A stretch of 64,000 nt of DNA from Botrytis cinerea B05.10 (lineage: Eukaryota > Ascomycota > Leotiomycetes > Helotiales > Sclerotiniaceae): contig NC_037312.1 in the NCBI RefSeq assembly GCF_000143535.2, positions 868,001 through 932,000 of the forward strand, in the 5' to 3' direction. Within the stretch, counting starts at the first letter, position 1, and the number at the start of each line of letters is the position of its first letter. Below are positions 24,589 through 34,700 of this stretch, in pieces. Under the pieces are notes generated by a model. The model was given only the letters and a program-made list of their open reading frames with translations. It had not been told where the DNA came from and made no database searches. A program made the translations under genes and the position numbers.

Positions 24589-24647
24589 GCTGGTGTTTCT
24601 CCAGAAAATTTTCTTCACGCACCATTCTCAATCTCTCGCAATTGAAG

Positions 24648-26355
24648 ATGTCGACAAGAAGTATCTTCGGCGTTCTCGCTACCTTATTAGTTTCCAGAGT
24701 GGATGCTGTCAACAATGGCCTAGCTAGAACCCCGCAAATGGGATGGGACAATTGGAATGCCCTAGGTTGTGATGTGTCTGAGGAGCTTCTTCTTCAAACA
24801 GCCGATTTGATTGTTGATTATGGTCTTAAAGATCTAGGATATCAATATGTTATTCTCGATGATTGTTGGAGTAATGGGCGAAACGCTAGCGACAACAACA
24901 CTCTTGTCGCCGATGCAGATAAATTTCCGCAAGGAATGAAGGCTGTAGCAGATGCAATCCATGATCTTGGTTTGAAGTTTGGTATGTACTCAGACGCTGG
25001 CGAGTACACCTGTGGCGGATACGCAGGAAGTCTAGGATATGAAACTGTCGATGCGAATTATTTTGCTTCGGTGGGAATTGATTATCTGAAATATGATAAT
25101 TGTTACAACACTGGACAGGCAGGAACACAATATTTGAGTTCCCAAAGGTAAGAAATATCACAAATCCGGGGATACAACTGTATCGGAGACTAGGAATTTT
25201 AGGTGTTTCTAAGAAATCAGGCTGATTATGTTCCAGATATCAGGTGATGGCGAAAGCACTCAATGCTACTGGGCGGCCTATTGTCTACTCCCTTTGCAAT
25301 TGGGGAGAAGACTCTCCATGGAATTGGGGTTCAACTACAGCAAATAGTTGGAGAATATCCGGCGATGTGTATGATTCATGGGACAGAGCAGACGCAAGAT
25401 GTCCATGCGATGGCCCTGATGCATTCAACTGCGTATTACCCGGCTTTCATGTAAGCTCTTCTACCCAGACACTTCAAGCAACCAACTAATGAAGAATACA
25501 TAGTGCTCAATTGTCAATATTATGAACAAAGCTTCTTTCATCGTATCAAAGGCCCAACCAGGTGCCTGGAACGATCTAGATATGTTAGAGGTTGGCAATG
25601 GAGGAATGACTGACTCGGAATATGTAGCACACTTCAGCATGTGTAAGTCTCTTAAATTCATTTCTGAGTCAAGAAATACAAAATGCTAATAACAAAAAGG
25701 GGCCGTCGTAAAAAGCCCCCTCATTCTCGGCAACGACTTACGCGAAATCCAACCTGCCGATCTAGCGATCCTCTCCAACCCAGCAGTTATCGCCGTGAAC
25801 CAAGATCCACTAGGCAGCAGTGCCGCTCGTCGCTGGATGTACTCTACTGATGCTACTGATGAAAACGGCGTTGCCACAATCCAAATGTGGTCCGGTTCTC
25901 TCCAATCCACCACCAACAGTACGACCAGTGACTTTGTCCTCCTCCTCATCAATGGTGGCAATGAAACTCTTACCATGAATGCAACATTGGCCGACATCTT
26001 CATCGATTACGGCACCGGAGGCACAGCCAAACAAGTCTCCATGGAATGGGAGTTACGTGATCTCTGGGCAAATCGCATGGATGATGCTACTGCTAAAGCA
26101 ATTATTGACGCTAGTACAGCGACTGGAAATGCGACAACGGGATATAATGCTACGACAGTTGGCGCTGGGAGGTACAATGCTACGGAAATGAGTTATGCGG
26201 ATGGGTTGGCAGCCGGGAGAAGTGAGTTGTTGGGGAATTTGACAGGCACGGTTAAACCTAGTGGAACAGTGGTTGCTGATGTGGAGGCGCATGGGGTAAA
26301 GATGTTTAGAATGAGACCGGTGGAAACTGGTTTGAGGAAGAGGGATGAATTGTAG
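24648..26355 (+). CDS. Secreted alpha-galactosidase, GH27
   Basis: Model: join(24648..25147, 25237..25450, 25504..25642, 25700..26355), 502 aa. The ATG at 24648 is preferred over an upstream in-frame start because it opens a signal peptide ([20 protein letters not shown]) and follows the TATA box by 60 bp. The GH27 barrel starts [18 protein letters not shown]. The nucleophile is Asp150 in YLKYDNC and the acid/base is expected at Asp210 in RISGD. A beta-sandwich C-terminal domain follows MNQDPLG-type sequence ([14 protein letters not shown]). Many N-x-S/T sites fit a secreted glycoprotein that removes alpha-1,6-galactose from melibiose-type oligosaccharides and galactomannan. The C terminus ends KRDEL, which resembles an ER-retention tetrapeptide and is odd for a secreted enzyme. 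Confidence 0.95.
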
Positions 26356-26566
26356 TTGTTAAAAGTTACATATAATCACTTAATAATAGAAGAATTGCAC
26401 GCAAATCGTACATGTCTGAACTTGGAGAATCGAATGTCTGTGAATGTTCGGTGTGATATCTATATATGTTTCTAGGTGTATCACGACGCCCATGATCTAA
26501 TTTCACCGCGTCTTCAGCAGTACCTCTTTCAATGTGTCGGGCCAAATGTAAGACATGGAGTCTCTT

Positions 26567-28354
26567 TTACAAAGCACCGCCCACAACCCCCACAATCCAC
26601 ATCGCAATCCTAACATGCAGCCCCACTCTCCTCTCACTACTCTGGAACTCCTTCATCCCCACCTCGCTTGCCCACTCTCCTAGGCCATCTCTTTCCTGTC
26701 TCAGTCTTTCTTGCAACTCCGGATCTCGGGTTACGATCATGACACCTGTTTCGAGATCTAATGTATAGGATCGTTTGGTATAGTTACTACTACCCAGCAC
26801 TGTGATTGCCGGCTTGGGAGTCTCGGTTGGGGATGAAGGGGATGACTGGGTGGGGAATGATACCCAAAGTCCCTTAGCGTGATACGTCCAACCTTCAGGC
26901 TCATTGACAGTTCCTCTTTTCCATTCTCGTAGAGTGATGGATGGAGAGGGTCCTTGAATCTTCTGAGCTGCGACGAGGAATTTGCGGAGTAGCAAGGTGT
27001 AGGCTGCGGGGAGCATGCCTGAGACTCCAGGGGAATTGTAGAAACCGTTCGCGTGAGGGGAAGCGGTTAGGACTGTGTTATTTTTAGATGTTGTGTGGAG
27101 GAGCAGAGACGTAAGAGTTGGCGACGGGTTGAAGTAGCCGGCTGTGAAAGTCCAAGATGAAGGGGTGGTGGGAGAATTGAGAAAGGTAAGGAGACGGGTG
27201 AGCAGGGGAAGTTCGGTGGATGTGTCGGAAGTTGACGGGAACAATGGTGTGAACTGGGAGATGGGATATATCGTTGTGTTAGCTTGAGGATTGCGGGATG
27301 TCGAATTCGATGTTGTTGAAGCTTGAATCAAGGGTGTGAGAATGGATGATGCATGAGAGATGTATTTTTGGGAGTCTGCCAGAGGGGAAGGGCAGGAATT
27401 TGAGGAAGGCCATTCAAGCGTGTATCCAGCAGGTAATTGAGGATCTGGTGATACCAAGAAGCTCAAACTTGAGACTGCATTCTGGATGTTGTAGAAATAC
27501 TGCGTGACTTCTTTAGAGGAAAACACATGATATCTATCTTGTCGATTTGTGAAATAGTCACTGGATAGATTTGCTCTTTTCGGGTCCTATTAGTATTCAA
27601 ACCTACTCAAAGCTGTGCTTAACGACATACCCGGATATAATAATTTCATCATCCACTCCATATAATTTCATGTGCTGCAAACCCCATCCTTCATTAATTC
27701 GTTTGGGAATATACTTTTTCCTCAAACCATTCAAATTCGGGGTATGGTACATACGGATCTCGACTCTATCTGCACCAAACTCTGACACCAGCGGGGCAAG
27801 AAGTGAAGCACATGACGCACTGGGAGACTCTCTTGTTCCTCTCAAGGCATCAGTGAGAATACTAAGTTTCAAATCTGGGTTTGCACGCAGAGCTTGCTGA
27901 AGTGTGGATATCTACACATAGTTATTATTCATGTATGCTATTAAATTGGGAGAATATCTGTATGTACTAATTCATGTTCTGTTTTTCCTATATACAAAGT
28001 CGATAAGAAAACTCGTGTCTCTGCTGCCAGTATTTTGCTCTATATCCGTCCATCAGCATCTGTCCCATCCGCCAATGGCCAATTGCTGTCTATGCCAACC
28101 TTCAACGTCTCGTAAAACTCTGACGGCGTTCGTAAAATTTGTATCTGCGAAGCATCCACCTCAAATTTTGGAGCTAGCTTATCACATTCATCTGTAAAAG
28201 CGCCTAGTATGGAAGCTGGAGAGGGTGCTGTGGGCGTGGTAGTAGTAGAGCTTGTAGATGTCGAATGTGCTCGCTGTTTCATTCGTTGTAATGGTGGTTG
28301 AAAGGAGGGAACCTTTCGAATTCGAGAACAGCGTGTAATAGTCCTAACGATCAT
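26567..28354 (-). CDS. PGS1: Phosphatidylglycerophosphate synthase (CDP-DAG--glycerol-3-phosphate phosphatidyltransferase)
   Basis: Model: complement(join(26567..27575, 27631..27911, 27968..28039, 28100..28354)), 538 aa. It makes phosphatidylglycerophosphate from CDP-diacylglycerol and glycerol-3-phosphate, the committed step to cardiolipin at the mitochondrial inner membrane. The basic, Ser/Thr-rich N terminus fits a mitochondrial presequence. LSTLYIGKTEHEL and LSILTDALRGTRE are typical of Pgs1. The two phospholipase-D-type motifs are HMKLYG near 189, followed by ISGANLSSDYF, and HAKGLWV in the last exon, followed by LGSSNYTKRSY. A hydrophobic helix ends the protein (IAMWIVGVVGGAL). The gene diverges from NDUFA12 with 200 bp between starts. 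The first intron uses a weak donor (GTTGGC). Confidence 0.95.
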
Positions 28355-28554
28355 GTCTTTCTGTATGTTTCGGAATACCTCTGTGAATCCTCGATTTGCG
28401 ATGTTGAAGATTTGAAATTTCGAGAAGCCGATAGGATAGTGATAGCGTTTGATATCGCTAGTGCAAAAGCGGCGGGCCGAATGGGCGACGACTTCATGAA
28501 CCTCAATCTTCTTTGAATATTATCATTAAGTCAACCCATTGCAACGTCAACAAG
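28355..28554. promoter_or_regulatory. Shared PGS1/NDUFA12 divergent promoter
   Basis: Only 200 bp separate the ATGs of two oppositely transcribed genes whose products both act at the mitochondrial inner membrane. The spacer must hold both leaders and promoters. I identify no specific factor site. Confidence 0.6.
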
Positions 28555-29312
28555 ATGTCTACAATTCTGCGGACTTTGCGCAATCTGCGCAGAGTAGGTG
28601 TCAAGGTATGAAGGCCCTCAATATGCGCCTACCAGATTGCTGATCAAAATACAGGATGCTCTTCATCAAATGCACGTAAGTACACTTATAGCGAGCCCAC
28701 CACAAAGCGAACACCGATGCTGATGGATGGATTTTGAAATATAGTATCAAGGTACTCAATGCTCGAAACGATAGCTGAGAGATTAAAGCTCATGGGAAAC
28801 AGGTGATACCAAGGCCGGAACCTTCATCGCAAAGGATCGATATGGCAACAAGTATTTTGAGAACCTAGAGGATGAACTACCACGTACGAACCTGCCATAA
28901 TATGAGATCTACCAGCCCAAATATGCTTACACCAACATACAGTACGCACAAGATGGGTAGACTACAAGGACGACGAATTCAGCCCGTAAGGAACATCTCG
29001 CGCCCCTCACCGAATTGTCTTCTTTTAACACGCTCTCCATAGATGTCAAATCGAGCCCGGATGGCACGCATGGATCTCATACATGGTAGATAAGCCACCG
29101 ACCGAAGATCTTCTCTTGCAGCAAAAACAACCTTGGCAGTTACCAGATCATAGACCAACTTTCACTATGAGCCGTGCTGCTTTCAAGACATATTCTACGT
29201 GAGTGCTTGTGTACAAATTATTAGCCAAGTAAGTGCGTTTGAGCTGATGTTTCCCCTTAGTGTCAAACCGAAGATTACTGCGTGGACCCCTGAGACTGTT
29301 GAAAGAGCGTGA
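28555..29312 (+). CDS. NDUFA12: NADH:ubiquinone oxidoreductase subunit NDUFA12 (B17.2)
   Basis: Model: join(28555..28605, 28655..28675, 28745..28751, 28803..28883, 28943..28985, 29043..29198, 29261..29312), 136 aa in seven exons. It is an accessory subunit of mitochondrial complex I. Family signatures are GDTKAGTFIAKDRYGNKYFEN, split by introns, then RTRWVDYKDDEFSPCQIEPGWHAW in pieces, and the C-terminal KPKITAWTPETVERA. Exon 2 is 21 nt (DALHQMH) and exon 3 only 7 nt (TATCAAG). The 7-nt exon is needed to give HYQGDTK in frame, and both flanking introns have GT-AG ends. The gene is too fragmented for simple open-frame searches to find. Confidence 0.93.
28745..28751 (+). other. NDUFA12: 7-nt micro-exon of NDUFA12
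   Basis: TATCAAG lies between a TATAG acceptor and a GTACTC donor. It supplies Tyr, Gln and the first base of Gly in the conserved YxGDTKAG segment. Skipping it would shift the frame. Confidence 0.85.
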
Positions 29313-29723
29313 GATGGAAATATGGTCTGGAATGTACATATGCGAACGAGAGAATGAGATTAGCATTGCATGTGCCCCTTTCTCAGATTGCTTGCAGAAA
29401 TTTAAGTGAGAATTGAGGTGGAAGTTTTAAACAGCCTGATTCTGGCACGATGGTCATCTCGAGGATCGATTGGAGCAGCACGAGAAGACATGGATAACTG
29501 TTTTACTTATGCACAAGGTAAGGTTCAAATTGAATTCTTTATGGTGGTTTTTTGTTATGCAAGCTTGGGTATTTCTATCATCTCGCTATGCTGCTTTCCT
29601 TGGAGTGCGTTTTTACTGTTATGCGTCCTCCTTCACCTTTCTTCTATGTACAATCAAAACATGTTCCTCTGAGAAATTACAAGTTTTCAGTTCAACTATT
29701 GTTGAACTTGTTGTTTTCATTAT
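29313..29723. other. Convergent spacer between NDUFA12 and ARG7
   Basis: The 3' ends of a plus-strand and a minus-strand gene face each other here. The 410 bp are AT-rich, with T-rich runs suited to 3' UTRs. Overlapping short plus-strand frames near 29406-29746 have hydrophobic low-complexity translations and no domain; I see no gene. Confidence 0.6.
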
Positions 29724-31272
29724 TTATGTCCTATAGTCTCCATTAATTGTGACATATTCATGACTGTATGATGTTAGTTTTTGTCTTGTCAGCGTGGGCG
29801 TTGGGCTCATACCTGAAATCACAAGTCCAGTACACTGCCTCCTCCTTTCCACCACCAAGCTTAATCAAGATTTCAAGATCTTCATGTTCCAAGATTTCAG
29901 CAGCGCGAGCCTCATCCACTGATTCTGGCTCTCCGTTCACCAGAAGTTTAAGTTCTGGTGAGCCATCTGAGGGAATGAATGAGACACTAGTCTTCTCGGG
30001 GATGATTTCTGGAACCTCGTTTATGGGCTGGCCTGGTTCCGAGATTTGGGAATAGCCAGTAGCACATAGAATGCGGCCCCAGTTTGCATCTTTACCATAC
30101 AATGCAGTCTTTACTAAGGGAGATCTTGCGATCGTGCTAGCAATTTTGCGTGCTCCAATTTCTGACGGGGCCTCTGTTACACGGATAGTGACAAACTTAG
30201 TGGCACCTTCACCATCACGAACGACAAGCTTGGCAAGATCAGTAGCGAACTCAGTCAAAACTTTCTGGAATGCAGCATGATCTTCGGAAGATTCAGAGGT
30301 GACCTCCTTTCCTCCAGCTGCTCCGTTTGCCAAGACAGCAACCGTGTCATTCGTAGAAGTGTCACCATCAATAGAGATGCTGTTGAATGACTTGTTAACG
30401 GCTTTTGTGAGTAGGGATGGCAGTAATGTAGGTGCGATAGGTGCATCCGTTGCGATCATTCCTAACAAAGTAGCCATATTTGGATGTATCATTCCGGCAC
30501 CCTTTGTCATGCCAGCCATCCTGTATTCCACTTCTGGGGAGGATGGCAAGGAGAATGTTCGGGATAAGAGTTTTGGAAATGTGTCGGTAGTACAGATCGC
30601 GGTTGCAGTCGCCAACCAATGCTCGTGAGAGCTTCCTAGACCATCAAATGCGGTAGGTATTTTGAGTAATATTTTCTGGATCGGCAGTCTGAATCAAAAG
30701 GTTTAGTCAAGGTTTAAGTGAAGTTAGAATTCCAAACGAGGTAGAAGCAGGTCTTCGAACCTTTGACCAATTACACCAGTGCTCATCACTATTGAACTCC
30801 CACCTTTACCATCACTGGGTGTATCAAAACATCTATCAGCTTCAGCACCCATCTTCTCAGCGTCTTCCATTCCACCCTTTCCGGTCACAGCATTTGCACA
30901 TCCTGAATTGATAATGACTGAACGGATTCCAGTGTTACTCCTTCTTTGTAGCATCTTCCTGCTCACAGTGACTGGAGCCGCCTGGAACTTGTTCTTTGTA
31001 AACACAGCTGCAGCCGCACATGGTGTCTCCGAGGCGAGGAAAGCAAGATCTGGTGTAGATTTGTTGGTTGGCTTAACTCCTACATGAGTTCCGGAAACTA
31101 AGAATCCTTTGGGGTATGTGCCACTTGTGGGAATGTATTTTAGCTTTGCGGCCGGTATCGTGCTCTCGGGGGGTGCAGAGTAGTATCGGATGCTGCTAAT
31201 TGCGGGGTGATAGGAAGCTGATGGTCTGATCAATCGAGCTACTGGGAGCTTCGTGCATGCGTTGAGAGCCAT
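29724..31272 (-). CDS. ARG7: Bifunctional ornithine acetyltransferase / N-acetylglutamate synthase (ArgJ)
   Basis: Model: complement(join(29724..29763, 29813..30688, 30761..31272)), 475 aa. In the mitochondrion it transfers acetyl from N-acetylornithine to glutamate, recycling acetyl in arginine synthesis. The N terminus is basic and lacks acids, as in a presequence. The self-cleavage site is Ala243-Thr244 in [16 protein letters not shown], and Thr244 becomes the nucleophile of the beta chain. Earlier motifs include [18 protein letters not shown] and [13 protein letters not shown]. The last exon is 40 nt long and encodes the conserved end [12 protein letters not shown]; reading through that intron instead gives a non-homologous tail. 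GCN2 diverges from it 507 bp away. Confidence 0.96.
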
Positions 31273-31325
31273 TGTGTAAAGATGATGATCTGCAAACTAT
31301 CTTGCGAGGGCGACAATAACTCGAT

Positions 31326-31332
31326 TGACTCA
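31326..31332. promoter_or_regulatory. TGACTCA, Gcn4/CPC1-type site 1
   Basis: An exact match to the bZIP general-control consensus TGA(C/G)TCA, 54 bp upstream of the ARG7 ATG. Confidence 0.6.
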
Positions 31333-31402
31333 AGAGAAGATCGATTGGCCTACCTAGCACTTTATTTCAATACTAAAAGCACTCTCTCAACAGATAAGGA
31401 AT

Positions 31403-31409
31403 TGACTCA
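31403..31409. promoter_or_regulatory. TGACTCA, Gcn4/CPC1-type site 2
   Basis: A second exact heptamer, 77 bp from the first. On the minus strand it overlaps GTGAGT, a possible splice donor for a 5'-UTR intron, so this copy may instead be a splice signal. Confidence 0.45.
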
Positions 31410-31779
31410 CCAGAAATTTTGAGCCTTGTGCGATACAAAGATCGGACCACGGAGGTTATGCTGCAAAGAGATTAGCGCCGCTATATGACGACAAGGTTGT
31501 TAGTCATAGTTGATAGGCTGGCCATTCAGCCTTGCCTGCCTCGCCTCATGCGTTTATCATTTAAATATATATTTGACGGCAAGAAAGGAAAGCGTGATTA
31601 GAACGACATATAAATTTTCTAACATACTTAAACTGGACAAAACTCATAATGTCTGCATAGGCTAAGCTGTGGCCTCGGCCGCACGCATCTGTTGTTTTTT
31701 GAATCTCAACGACGAATTCAGATATTGAAATATATAAATCAGTACCATATCAAACAAGCGCCATAACCCAGTTTCCATC

Positions 31780-34700
31780 ATGCCTCCAGCAAATAGCCCA
31801 TGGGGAAAGAAAGCACAGCAAAAAAAGCCCTTAAATACGTTTCCTTCATTGAAAAACAATGATATCGCAAACGACTCACCAAAATCCCCATATCAAGAGA
31901 CCCAAGATGACGAGTTAATTGCTCTCGCCTCAATATACGGCGATGACTTTCGGCGTATTGAAACACATCAATCGGCATGGAAGGTCTGTAAAATTCGTTC
32001 ACAGGTGATGCATGACGTGAATCTAATTTTGTACAGAAATCGGAACCATCATTTGAGATATTTATCAAAACTTCTGATGAGGATTTCTCGGTGACGTTGG
32101 GAGTCACCCTGACCCTGACCTATCCCAAGTCGGCGCCACTGTTGACTCTAAAGAATACCGACGGCCTTCGGGAGTCTACAAAATTTAAGCTCCAGAAAAT
32201 CATTGAGACATTACCCAAAGAACTGATCAAGGAGGAACAAGCCATGATTATGGAAATTGTTACTGCTTGTCAGGAAGTTTTAGAGCAAGCTGCTGAAGCG
32301 AAAGCTGCAGGTCGGGAACTACCCACTTTACAAGAAGAGCGTGCAGCTCATGAAGCGGCTGCTGCCCAGATACTTGAAGATCAGCGTTTAGAAGAAGAGA
32401 AGAAAAAAATGTTAGTATATCTCCTTTTCTTTCTTCTCCTTTGGGATCAGCTGATCACTCTTGGTATCTTAGCGTATCATTACCTCTCAAAAGTGCTAAA
32501 TTTATTATAGGTTGGAGTCCCAGGAAGAAGAGAGAATGCTTGGCTCCTTGGTGCAAGATGAGTTAAAGAGACAACGTGCCAAAGCGAAAGAAACAAAACG
32601 GAAGAACCAACCTCCCCCCTCAATCACCGTCTCCAATTCTGGAATTGATAAGATGATTCATGATCACGAGATGCTAGATCGCCAAGTCTCGGTTCTGGAT
32701 GCTGAGAGTAATCCAATATACTTTCAGGCGGTGACTGGTAAATCATTTATTCGTCAAGGACCTGTATCTCGCTGCTACACCGTTAGGCCCGCAGTTAACT
32801 CTTACGCCCCTTTATTGGTATTGAAGCAGACCTTGCTTGATACGAACTTGAGTGATCGTGGTGTCAAGGGGCAATTGCAAGCGATGGAAAGTGAATTAGA
32901 AAAGCTCAGGAGCATTAGACACGACAATGTTCTTAATCTTCTGGATTTTAAGGTAGAAAAAGAAGAGTGAGTTTTTCGCTACTATCTTGCTGCTGTAATT
33001 TTATCGAGCTCTCCGTGTAGCTGAAGTTGACCAATTTTGTGACGCACAGAAATGATTCTTCCTGGACTGTCAGTATCTTGAGCGAGTATGCCGAGAAAGG
33101 ATCCTTGGAGGAATTCCTGGATATCGTTGAGAATATGAATGTGAACAAAGTTCGTTCATGGACTATAGAGCTACTGGATGCTTTAAGATTCCTCCACGAA
33201 GAAAACGGAATTATTCATGAGGTACACACATTAATTGCAATCCCGTGTTCTTCGAATACTGACGCTCCTCGTTCTAGGATATACATTGTGGAAATGTACT
33301 CCTTTTCCGGGAATCAGATGGGGTCGTCAGGCCAAAACTTGCTGATGCTGGGTATCAAAGAAAGCTACATGCCCTGAGTGGTAAGATCACAAAAAGAAAG
33401 ATAGATAGCTCTGCCATGTCAAAATCTGCATACTGGTTCCCTCCAGAAATTGCTAATTTAGGGGACGGCCTACGAACCGCGAAAACTGACATATGGGAGC
33501 TTGGTATTGTTTTTCTTCAGATGGCTTTTGGGTTGAATGTTACTCGAAAATACTCATCTCCAAAGGCTATGCTAGACTCATTGGACTTATCCGACGCTTT
33601 GCACGATTTTATGCTTAAGCTATTCAATCCAGATCCGAAGAAACGGCCGCGAGCGTTCGCGCTCAGTAAGTACTCGTCCTCCTGTTCGCTTACGATTCTC
33701 GTGGAATTTACATATTTGCTATAAACGAACCTGACTAATTTTTGGATAGGTTCGTGTAAATTTCTTGTTACTGATGCTACCATAATGGACGAAGATACGT
33801 CTGCTATATTGTCGAGGATCGGATCAACATCATCGTTAGCACCTATCACACCACGTAGACCTCGGCATGATTCCATGAGTCTTACTGGACCTTTTTCAAG
33901 ATATGCTCATGATTTTGTTGAAGAGGGTCGCTTAGGAAAAGGAGGCTTTGGGGAGGTCGTTAAAGCAAGGCAGAAATTAGATGGACAAATATATGCCATC
34001 AAAAAGATTACCCAAAAGTCGTCTGCTCAGCTAGACGATGTACTAAAAGAGGCTCGCCTACTCTCTCAACTCAATCATCCTTCCGTTGTTCGTGAGTACT
34101 TATTTTTTCCTATTCTCTGCCACCAAAAAAAATTCTAGCCAAAGTCGGAAGTCAAATCAGTATCATCCTCAATCCCTCAAATTACCGGGGAGTGAGCTAG
34201 GAGAAAGAGGTTTCAATCATTTTATTTTATTGTCCCGGTATGATGCCATGTTTAATACAAACACACTCACGTTATTTTAGGTTACTTTAGTACATGGACG
34301 GAAGAAGTTCCAGACCTTTCCGAAACAGATGATGAAAATACAACAACGGACGCTGCCACAGAAGAATCTATCAGTAATACCTCCCCTGGAGGATCGGGGC
34401 CCCATGTTGAGTTCGCGACGAGTACAGGGGGGCTTGACTTCATGTCAACTAGCGGATATCAAATTGAATTCGGTTATGATGAAGCAACAGATAGCGATGA
34501 TGAATCCGATGATGATGATGAAGACGACGAATATTCCGCAGAACCTAACGGACATGTTCGAAACCGAGGGCATGGGCGGCTTGCTTTGGCACATAGGGAA
34601 AGTAGATCTAGTCCGAGACCCCCACGCCCATTCAAAACGATTCTGTACATATCTATGGAATATTGTGAGAAGCGAACGCTTCGTGATCTTATTCGACGAG

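Larger units (their letters stand above)
31273..31779. promoter_or_regulatory. Divergent ARG7-GCN2 intergenic region
   Basis: These 507 bp separate the ATGs of an arginine-biosynthesis gene and the amino-acid-starvation kinase gene. Two exact TGACTCA heptamers lie on the ARG7 side. The GCN2 side is AT-rich, with no motif I can name. A GGTGAGT/GCTAGG pair on the minus strand could be a 5'-UTR intron of ARG7. Confidence 0.6.
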
